From positions 1 through 11,730 of the forward strand of contig CAUBGU010000051.1 of NCBI GenBank assembly GCA_958435545.1: a stretch of DNA of 11,730 bases, written 5' to 3'. The notes under the pieces were generated by a model. It was not told the origin of the DNA and did not search any database. It was given only the letters and a program-made list of their open reading frames with translations. Source of the stretch: an uncultured Collinsella sp. (GTDB lineage: Bacteria; Actinomycetota; Coriobacteriia; Coriobacteriales; Coriobacteriaceae). Of this stretch, positions 6,598 to 11,730 are shown piece after piece; the stretch's first letter is position 1; the number at the start of each line of letters is the position of its first letter. The translations under genes were made by a program, and so were the position numbers.

Positions 6598-8215
6598 GCT
6601 GCAGGTTTCTAACATTGCACTCATTCGCGAGGCGACGCTGGTGCCGAGTGCCGGCCTGACTGTCCTGACCGGCGAGACCGGCGCCGGCAAGACCGCGCTG
6701 CTCTCGGCCCTCAAGCTTATTTTGGGTGAGCGCGCGGATTCGTCGACGGTGCGCGAGGGCGAGGCGCTGGCGAGCGTCGAGGCGCGCCTGTTTGACGGCC
6801 CGCACGACACGGAAGGCTTCACGGTCCAGCGCAGCCTTTCCGCCGAGGGCCGCAGCCGCGTCAAGATTGACGGCCGCATCGCCAGCGTGCGCGAGCTTTC
6901 GGAGCGCGTCGGCGTGATGATGGATCTGTGCGGCCAGCACGAGCACCAGCGCTTACTCGATCCGGCGCATCACGTTGCGATGGTCGATGCGTGGGCGGGA
7001 CGCTCTGCGCTCGAGGCGCTGGATGCGTACCGCGCCTGCTTTAAGGCTTCGCGGGCTGCCGCTAAGGAGGTTCGACGTGTCGAAGAGGCCTCGCGTGCGC
7101 AGGGGAGCCTCGTCGAGGAGGCGCGCTTTGCGCTCGAGCGCATCGGCGAGGTCGACCCCAAGCCGGGCGAGTATGAGGAACTCGAGGAACTGCTGCCGCG
7201 CTCCGAACATGCCGAGGTACTGGTTGCCACGGCTAACGATGCCCATGCATCGCTTGCCTCTGAAGGGGGAGCGCTCGATGCCGTGAACAGCGCCGTGGCA
7301 GAGCTTTCCCGAATGGCTACCGTCGATCGCAAACTGGGCGACATTGCCGATGCACTTTCGGATGCCTGCATCTCTCTTGAGGATTGCGCGAACGAGCTTC
7401 GTTCCTATCGCGATGGGGTTGCCTTCGATCCTCGCGAGCTCGCTCGCATGCGCGAGCGGTATTCCGACCTCAAGGGCCTGCTGCGTCAGTGGGGTCCGAC
7501 CATGGACGATGTCTTTGCCATGCGCGACCGCTCACAAGAGCTGCTGTCGCTGGTCGATGATGGCGATGAACAGATCAAAAAGGCGCGTGAGGCACTCGGG
7601 AGCGCCGAGCGCGAGCTGTTCGCTGCTGCCAGGGCACTTAAGCGCGCTCGCAATACGGCGGCCCCGCGCTTCTGCCACGAGGTCGGCCGCCAGATGGCTC
7701 GCTTGGAGATGGGTGGCGCCGAGCTCGTCTGGGAGTCGCGCGATCTTCCCCGTGCTGAGTGGACGCCCGTTGGTCCTTCGAGCTACGAGCTGCTATACCG
7801 CAGCGGTGCCGGCTTGACGCCACGTCCCCTGCGCCGCATTGCGTCGGGCGGCGAGCTCAGCCGCGTCATGCTGGCAAGCAAGGTCGTCCTCGGTAACGCG
7901 GACGGTGTTGATACGCTGGTGTTTGACGAGGTCGATGCCGGTGTCGGTGGCTCCACGGCGCGTGCGCTCGCGGGCGTGCTGGCAGATCTCGCCGCTACTC
8001 ATCAGGTGATTGTCGTAACCCACTTGGCGCAGGTCGCCGTCATGGCTGACAAGCATTATGTCGTCAGCAAGGAACCGGGCGATGTTCCCCAGACGCATTT
8101 GGACGAGGTAACCGGCGAAGCGCGTACTGCCGAGATCGCCCGCATGTTGAGCGGCGATCAGTCCGAGGCAAGCTTGGCCCACGCGAAGCAGATGCTCGAA
8201 GAAGCTCGAGGTTAG
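6587..8215 (+). CDS. recN: DNA repair protein RecN (SMC-like ATPase)
   Basis: RecN is an SMC-like ATPase acting early in double-strand break repair, tethering DNA for RecA-dependent recombination. The 542-residue product is near the E. coli length. The head domain is split by a coiled coil. Walker A GETGAGKT is at 29-36, the Q-loop region CGQHEHQRLLDP at 115-126 and the ABC signature SGGELS at 420-425. Walker B LVFDEVDAG is at 444-452 and the His switch THLAQV at 478-483. Residues about 145-355 are Ala/Glu/Arg-rich heptad-like segments consistent with the coiled-coil arm. The ATG lies inside the nadK end, with GGAG (6577-6580) 6 nt upstream. It is the last gene of the efp run. No SOS box is identifiable nearby, so damage induction is not evident from local sequence. 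Confidence 0.96.
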   Translation: MIDELQVSNIALIREATLVPSAGLTVLTGETGAGKTALLSALKLILGERADSSTVREGEALASVEARLFDGPHDTEGFTVQRSLSAEGRSRVKIDGRIASVRELSERVGVMMDLCGQHEHQRLLDPAHHVAMVDAWAGRSALEALDAYRACFKASRAAAKEVRRVEEASRAQGSLVEEARFALERIGEVDPKPGEYEELEELLPRSEHAEVLVATANDAHASLASEGGALDAVNSAVAELSRMATVDRKLGDIADALSDACISLEDCANELRSYRDGVAFDPRELARMRERYSDLKGLLRQWGPTMDDVFAMRDRSQELLSLVDDGDEQIKKAREALGSAERELFAAARALKRARNTAAPRFCHEVGRQMARLEMGGAELVWESRDLPRAEWTPVGPSSYELLYRSGAGLTPRPLRRIASGGELSRVMLASKVVLGNADGVDTLVFDEVDAGVGGSTARALAGVLADLAATHQVIVVTHLAQVAVMADKHYVVSKEPGDVPQTHLDEVTGEARTAEIARMLSGDQSEASLAHAKQMLEEARG

Positions 8216-8233
8216 GTCGTATCAGCGGTGTTG

Positions 8234-8266
8234 GTGGGACAAAATAGACTGAAATTTTTGTCCCAC
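8234..8266. terminator. Perfect 11-bp hairpin between convergent recN and rpiR-type genes
   Basis: GTGGGACAAAA (8234-8244) and TTTTGTCCCAC (8256-8266) are exact inverted repeats around an 11-nt loop. The position between convergent stops (8215 and 8275) suggests a shared bidirectional terminator. However, the A/T runs are inside the stem and no T-tract directly follows on the plus strand (TACGCGTTTTAC). It may instead be a small repeat element; see findings. Confidence 0.55.
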
Positions 8267-8274
8267 TACGCGTT

Positions 8275-9132
8275 TTACTCAACGACTTTATCCGGCTGGA
8301 TGAGCTCCTCGTAGTAGCTGATATGTTCGCGAGCGTCTTCAATCTCGGGCAGCAGGAAGTTGTAGATGACTTCGATGATCATCGTGGCACTGATCTTGGA
8401 GAACGCAAAGTCGCCCGTCGTCAGCAGCGCTTCGTGGTTGACGGTATTAAAAGTGTAGTCTGCCAGGCGCGCGAGCGGGGATTTGCTGTCGCTGCTGATG
8501 ACGACTACGGTTGCGCCGCAGTCGCGAGCCGCTTTTGCCATGCGATTCAGTCGGCGCGATTTGCCAGAGTTTGAGATTAGCACGATAACGTCACCCGGGC
8601 GCAACGTGAGCGCAAAGCCGATTGATGTCTCGCTAATGGTGCTCGCCATGCAGCGCAGGCCCAGCTGCGAAAACTTAAACGTCGCATCGAGCGCGACCGC
8701 GTTCGTATTGCCCACAGCCGCAAACTCAATAACCCCTGCATGCTTAAGGGCATGCACAACAGCCGCCAGCGTATCGTGGTCGATTCCGTCGATGGTCGCA
8801 TTAAGCTCGCTCACCTTGGCAGCCAGGATGTTCTTGAGGCTCTGCTCCATATTGTCGAGCGAGACCTCGTCGGTCAGGCCCTCGTTGCGCTGGCTTTCCA
8901 AATCCCTCGCCAACGAAAACTGAAAGCTGCGGAAGCTGCCAAACCCAAGCTTGCGGCAGAAGCGCGAAACGGTCGCCTCGGACGTGGCAGCGGCGCGTGA
9001 GAGCTGAGCCGCCGTGAGGCGTGGAGCCTCGGACTGGTGCTCCAATATATAGTCGACAATGCGCTGCTCGGATTCGCTGTATCCCTGATGGGTGCTAATG
9101 AGGGAAAGTGCGCTCTTGCTACTATCGGTCAT
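8275..9132 (-). CDS. RpiR-family transcriptional regulator (HTH plus SIS domain)
   Basis: RpiR regulators couple an N-terminal helix-turn-helix to a SIS domain that binds phosphosugars and usually control nearby sugar or amino-sugar genes. In this 285-residue protein the HTH spans about 37-70 (LTAAQLSRAAATSEATVSRFCRKLG region), preceded by the family's YSESEQRIVDYILEH helices (18-32). The SIS domain covers about 120-260, with the ligand loop ISNSGKSRRL at 186-195. The start is ATG 9132, since AGGAG lies 6 nt upstream on the minus strand. An upstream in-frame ATG at 9180 lacks such a site and abuts the probable -10 box. The gene is divergent from the PTS permease, so it is the likely local regulator of that permease. 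Repressor or activator action, and the effector, cannot be told from sequence. Confidence 0.93.
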   Translation of the reverse strand: MTDSSKSALSLISTHQGYSESEQRIVDYILEHQSEAPRLTAAQLSRAAATSEATVSRFCRKLGFGSFRSFQFSLARDLESQRNEGLTDEVSLDNMEQSLKNILAAKVSELNATIDGIDHDTLAAVVHALKHAGVIEFAAVGNTNAVALDATFKFSQLGLRCMASTISETSIGFALTLRPGDVIVLISNSGKSRRLNRMAKAARDCGATVVVISSDSKSPLARLADYTFNTVNHEALLTTGDFAFSKISATMIIEVIYNFLLPEIEDAREHISYYEELIQPDKVVE

Positions 9133-9180
9133 GGATGGCTCCTGGTTGGCATGAAAATCTAATTTGATTCGCAATGCCAT

Positions 9181-9186
9181 AGTATA
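9181..9186 (-). promoter_or_regulatory. Candidate -10 box of the RpiR regulator gene
   Basis: The minus strand reads TATACT here (five of six to consensus), 48 nt before the chosen ATG at 9132. No convincing -35 is present at 16-18 nt spacing (TATCTT at the 17-nt position). The box makes the upstream ATG at 9180 an implausible start. Confidence 0.45.
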
Positions 9187-9234
9187 CGGGCATTTTCAAT
9201 TACAAGATACACCTTGCCGTTTCAAGTGTTGATG

Positions 9235-9257
9235 GTAAACTTTCACTTACCGTTTAC
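9235..9257. promoter_or_regulatory. Inverted repeat GTAAAC/GTTTAC in the divergent control region
   Basis: GTAAAC (9235-9240) and GTTTAC (9252-9257) are inverted around an 11-nt spacer; a second, nested pair GGTAA / TTACC occupies 9234-9238 and 9247-9251. It lies between the two divergent genes and just upstream of the TGAAAG/CTTTCA palindrome. It is a possible regulator site, with no direct support beyond symmetry and position. Confidence 0.3.
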
Positions 9258-9262
9258 GGTTA

Positions 9263-9277
9263 TGAAAGAACCTTTCA
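9263..9277. promoter_or_regulatory. Candidate operator palindrome TGAAAG-AAC-CTTTCA
   Basis: A perfect 6+3+6 palindrome lies in the divergent region between the RpiR-type gene and the PTS permease. The half-site CTTTCA recurs on the plus strand at 9240-9245 and 9326-9331. Dyad symmetry, recurrence and position make it the best candidate for the RpiR-type protein's site. This is inference. Confidence 0.45.
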
Positions 9278-9299
9278 CCGGAGATTTGCACCTTAGCTC

Positions 9300-9328
9300 T
9301 TCTCACGCGGACGGTAGGTTGGTATCTT
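9300..9328 (+). promoter_or_regulatory. Weak candidate promoter of the PTS permease
   Basis: TTCTCA (9300-9305) and TATCTT (9323-9328) are separated by 17 nt and each matches the consensus hexamer at four of six positions. Nothing stronger is visible in 9133-9404. The downstream CTTTCA copy (9326-9331) overlaps the -10, which would suit repression. Confidence 0.3.
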
Positions 9329-9342
9329 TCAGTTGTGGAAAA

Positions 9343-9382
9343 ACGCGCATCGAAGCGCGTGTAGGGGAGCGCCCGCGGGCGC
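9343..9382 (+). promoter_or_regulatory. Two tandem GC-rich hairpins in the permease leader
   Basis: ACGCGC (9343-9348) pairs with GCGCGT (9355-9360) around a 6-nt loop. Eight bases on, GCGCCCGCGGGCGC (9369-9382) is a perfect 14-bp palindrome able to fold with a CGCG tetraloop. The second hairpin ends 10 nt before the AAGGAGG ribosome binding site (9393-9399). They could stabilise the mRNA or tune translation; neither is followed by a T-tract, so they are not terminators. Confidence 0.5.
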
Positions 9383-9404
9383 TGTACTCAAGAAGGAGGG
9401 ACAC

Positions 9405-11408
9405 ATGGCTAAGTTTGACATCATCGCCGCAACCGGTTGCCCGACTGGCATTGCGCACACCTTCATGGCGAAGGAGGCGCTGGAGAAGGCAGCTGCCGAG
9501 CGCGGTCTGACCATTAAGGTCGAGACTCATGGCCAGGTCGGTGTCGAGAACGAGCTCACCAAGAGTGAGATCGCTGGTGCCAAGGCCGTCGTCGTCGCAG
9601 CCGACAAGGATGTCCAGGCTGAGCGTTTCGCCGGCAAGCCCATGGTTTCCGTTGGTGTTTCCAAGGCCCTGTCCGTTGAGGCCGCCGGTAAGCTGATTGA
9701 CCGCGCGCTCGCCGCCAAGGGCGACGACACGGTTGCGGCTGCTGCCGATGTCGAGGACGAGGTCGAGGAGAAGGAGTCCATCGGCCACATCATCTACAAG
9801 CACCTCATGAACGGCGTCAGCCACATGCTGGTCTTCGTCGTTGCTGGTGGTGTCCTGACCGCCGTTTCGTTCCTGTGGGGCATTACGTCCTTCGATTCGA
9901 CGGCGTCTGACTACAACAGCTTTGCTGCGATGCTCAAGATCATCGGCGGCATCGCCATGAACCTTATGGTCCCGGTGCTTTCCGCCTACATCGCCGAATC
10001 CATCGGCAAGCGCCCGGCGCTCGTCCCCGGCTTTGTTGCCGGTATGATCGCCATCCAGGGCCTGCCTGTTAACGCCGAGACCGGCATGATCGACGCCGGT
10101 GGCGCCGGCGTGGGCTTCGGCTTCCTGGGCGGCATCGTCGGCGGCTTCCTCGCCGGCTATGTCATCCTGCTACTCGAGAAGGTCTTTGCCGGCCTGCCCA
10201 AGAACCTGGACGGCCTCAAGGCTATCTTCCTGTACCCGCTGTTCTCGACGGCTATTGTCGGCCTGGTCATGCTTGGCATTTCCGGCCCCATGGCTGCCAT
10301 CAACACCGCCATGATGGACTTCCTCAAGGGCCTGTCCGCCTCTGGCGCCGTTGTCCTGGGTCTTGCTATCGGCTGCATGTGCGCCTTTGACATGGGCGGC
10401 CCGGTCAACAAGGCTGCTTACGTCACCGGTACCGCTATGCTCACCGAGGCCCTGGCCGCCGGTGTTGGCACCGATACCTACAACTTCGGCACCAACTTCA
10501 TGGCTGCCGTCTCCGCCGCCTGCATCGTTCCGCCGCTGATCACCACTTTCGCCGTCGTTGTCGGCAAGAAGTACTTCAGCCAGGAGGATCACGACGCCGG
10601 TGTCGTCAACCTCATCCTTGGTTGCACCCACATCACCGAGGGCGCCATTCCGTTCATGACCAAGAACATCTGGCCCGTCATGCCCATCATGATGCTCGGT
10701 TCCTCCATCGCTTCGATCCTGACCATCATGTTCAACGTTCATGATCCGGCGCCCCACGGTGGCTTCCTGGTCCTGCCCGTTGTCGAGAACGGTCCGCTGT
10801 GGGTCCTCGCTATCCTCATCGGCGCCGTGATCGGTGGCATCCTGTTCGTGGCCTTCAAGAAGTACGACTTCGAGAAGAACCATAAGGCCGCTCCTGCAGC
10901 CAAGCCGGTTGAGGCCCCCAAGGCCGCTGCCGTCGAGGCCCCCAAGGCCGAGGCTTCCGACTTCGTGAAGGTCGAGAACGTCTTTGTCGCCGAGGACTTC
11001 GCTTCTCGTGACGAGGCCTTGAGCTTTGTTTCCAACCAGGCCGTCAAGGCCGGTATCGCCGGCGACGCCGACGCCGTTATGAACGCCTTCCTGGCCCGCG
11101 AGGCCGAGGGCACCACGGGCATGATGGAGGGCTTCGCTATTCCGCATGCCAAGTCCGACGCCATCACCGAGGCTGCCGTCATCGTCGTCAAGGACGACTC
11201 TGGCGTGACCGGTTGGGACACCATGGACGGCGCTCCCGTCAACGTTGCCATTGCCCTGCTCATCCCGGGCGCTCAGGCTGGCACCACGCACCTCAAGATC
11301 CTGTCCAAGGTCGCCGAGGCGCTCATGGACGAGGACTTCCGTGCCACCGTCAAGGGTTCCACCGACGCCGCCGAGATCGCCAAGACGATCAACGCCCGCC
11401 TGGTCTAA
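9405..11408 (+). CDS. PTS permease EIIBCA, fructose/mannose family
   Basis: This membrane protein takes up a sugar while phosphorylating it with phosphate from HPr. The order in its 667 residues is IIB (about 1-103, phosphorylatable Cys12 in ATGCPTGIAHTF), an acidic linker, IIC (about 128-487), an Ala/Pro/Lys linker (494-517) and IIA (about 520-667, His581 in GFAIPHAKSDAI). IIC has about nine hydrophobic segments and the fructose-type signatures GGPVNKAAYVTG (331-342) and GCTHITEGAIPF (406-417). A B-C-A order matches B. subtilis ManP rather than the A-B-C of many FruA proteins, so fructose, mannose or a related hexose are all possible. AAGGAGG lies 5 nt before the ATG. Codons are strongly C-ending, suggesting high expression. 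No fruK or manA gene is adjacent in the window. A divergent RpiR-type gene probably controls it. Confidence 0.94.
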   Translation: MAKFDIIAATGCPTGIAHTFMAKEALEKAAAERGLTIKVETHGQVGVENELTKSEIAGAKAVVVAADKDVQAERFAGKPMVSVGVSKALSVEAAGKLIDRALAAKGDDTVAAAADVEDEVEEKESIGHIIYKHLMNGVSHMLVFVVAGGVLTAVSFLWGITSFDSTASDYNSFAAMLKIIGGIAMNLMVPVLSAYIAESIGKRPALVPGFVAGMIAIQGLPVNAETGMIDAGGAGVGFGFLGGIVGGFLAGYVILLLEKVFAGLPKNLDGLKAIFLYPLFSTAIVGLVMLGISGPMAAINTAMMDFLKGLSASGAVVLGLAIGCMCAFDMGGPVNKAAYVTGTAMLTEALAAGVGTDTYNFGTNFMAAVSAACIVPPLITTFAVVVGKKYFSQEDHDAGVVNLILGCTHITEGAIPFMTKNIWPVMPIMMLGSSIASILTIMFNVHDPAPHGGFLVLPVVENGPLWVLAILIGAVIGGILFVAFKKYDFEKNHKAAPAAKPVEAPKAAAVEAPKAEASDFVKVENVFVAEDFASRDEALSFVSNQAVKAGIAGDADAVMNAFLAREAEGTTGMMEGFAIPHAKSDAITEAAVIVVKDDSGVTGWDTMDGAPVNVAIALLIPGAQAGTTHLKILSKVAEALMDEDFRATVKGSTDAAEIAKTINARLV

Positions 11409-11444
11409 TTCCACGGTACGCGAATAACATCGCCCCCTGTAACT

Positions 11445-11480
11445 AAGGCGGAGGCCCTGGAGAGGGCCTTCGCCTTTTTT
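11445..11480 (+). terminator. Intrinsic terminator of the PTS permease gene
   Basis: A 14-bp stem with one G-U pair is formed by 11445-11458 (AAGGCGGAGGCCCT) and 11463-11476 (AGGGCCTTCGCCTT) around a GGAG tetraloop. The T-run 11475-11480 completes it. It lies 36 nt after the permease stop. Confidence 0.93.
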
Positions 11481-11576
11481 CTATCCCTCCCATAAGTTGC
11501 GGTGAAATAGGGACTGTTTAAACGATTCAACCCCAAATTCAGTCCTTATTTCACCGCAACTTATAAAAGGGTATAG
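11481..11576. repeat. 96-bp palindromic intergenic element (MITE-like)
   Basis: Bases 11492-11509 pair perfectly with 11547-11564 (18 bp), followed by one G-T position and a further perfect 6 bp (GGACTG 11511-11516 with CAGTCC 11540-11545). The similarity extends outward less perfectly: the left end reads CTATCCCTCCCATAAG, and the right end's complement reads CTATACCCTTTTATAAG. The 23-nt centre (11517-11539) is A/T-rich and non-coding. There is no ORF. It begins exactly at the end of the terminator T-tract. It looks like a small non-autonomous or REP-like element; family and copy number cannot be judged from one window. Confidence 0.65.
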
Positions 11577-11730
11577 AGGGGGCTGCCTATCGAGTCTTTG
11601 TCGCGAACAGGTTATCAGCCAGAATTCTTTTCAGCCGACATTAGTCTGGACCGACCGAGTTTCCGCAGCTTGCTCGCCGGGCGGGGCGGTTAAGTTTGTC
11701 GCGAGTTCCGCACGCAAAGGAAAGCACTTA
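11577..11730. other. Non-coding tail with short direct repeats
   Basis: No credible gene is seen in these 154 nt. TTTGTCGCGA occurs twice (11597-11606 and 11695-11704), and GAGTTTCCGCA (11657-11667) is echoed by GAGTTCCGCA (11703-11712). AAAGGAAA (11716-11723) near the window edge resembles a ribosome binding site, so a plus-strand gene may start just beyond 11730. That would make this stretch its upstream region. Confidence 0.35.

Noticed and set aside
9133..9180. A 16-residue longer N-terminus for the RpiR-type protein starting at ATG 9180.
   Set aside because: No ribosome binding site, and the ATG directly abuts the candidate -10 TATACT, whereas ATG 9132 has AGGAG at 6-nt spacing.
9263..9277. 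The TGAAAG-AAC-CTTTCA palindrome as a CcpA-type cre site.
   Set aside because: It lacks the central CG and has the wrong spacing for the cre consensus; a local regulator site fits better.
9369..9382. GCGCCCGCGGGCGC as an intrinsic terminator or attenuator in the permease leader.
   Set aside because: No T-tract follows; the sequence goes on to TGTACTCAAGAAGG, so termination is unlikely.
10170..11414. Long minus-strand open frame of about 414 codons opposite the PTS permease.
   Set aside because: Low-complexity Gly/Asp/Val/Leu translation typical of an antisense shadow; the plus strand has clear IIC and IIA motifs.
11598..11693. Plus-strand frame from TTG at 11598 to TAA at 11693.
   Set aside because: Only about 31 codons, no ribosome binding site before the TTG, and no family resemblance.
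11631..11729. Minus-strand open frame of 32 codons running in from the right edge and ending with TGA at 11633-11631, a possible C-terminus of a convergent gene.
   Set aside because: It is too short to judge, has no recognisable motif, and overlaps the paired direct repeats and a plus-strand ribosome-binding-like sequence. It could become real if the frame continues past 11730.

Overview
The window is about 60% G+C, densely coding and almost entirely chromosomal housekeeping. Gene order (aroK-aroB-like-pepP-efp-asp23-nusB-xseB-tlyA-nadK-recN), the G/C-ending codons and the protein sequences suggest a high-GC Gram-positive anaerobe of the Coriobacteriia, probably Collinsella or a close relative. 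That assignment is recalled from gene order and protein feel, not from a search.

Layout. Positions 1-49 are the last codons of an unidentified upstream gene. Positions 58-1697 hold shikimate kinase (aroK), which overlaps by 4 nt a 3-dehydroquinate-synthase-family gene whose zinc ligands all appear to be replaced. A 132-nt gap with a possible promoter and a foldable leader precedes an M24 Xaa-Pro peptidase (1830-2960), closed by a strong intrinsic terminator. A new promoter then starts a long co-directional run: efp, an Asp23/Gls24 protein, nusB (TTG start), xseB, tlyA, nadK and recN (3121-8215). Gaps in this run are 2-26 nt, or the genes overlap (ATGA at tlyA/nadK, 11 nt at nadK/recN). It covers translation of proline-rich proteins, cell-envelope stress, rRNA antitermination, DNA repair, rRNA methylation and NADP synthesis.

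The run ends at a perfect 11-bp hairpin facing a convergent RpiR-family regulator (9132-8275, minus). Divergent from it, across a 272-nt control region, lies a 667-residue PTS permease of the fructose/mannose family with domain order IIB-IIC-IIA. Local sugar-phosphate control of the permease by the RpiR protein is the simple inference. The control region carries a TGAAAG-AAC-CTTTCA palindrome, further CTTTCA copies, and two GC-rich hairpins just before the permease ribosome binding site.

The permease ends at a textbook terminator. Directly abutting its T-tract is a 96-bp near-perfect palindromic element (11481-11576) that looks like a small non-coding repeat. The last 154 nt hold no convincing gene, only short direct repeats and a ribosome-binding-site-like sequence near the edge.

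No CRISPR array, tRNA, rRNA, phage gene or transposase is visible. The items most worth a second look are the degenerate AroB-like protein, the palindromic intergenic elements and the two structured leaders.
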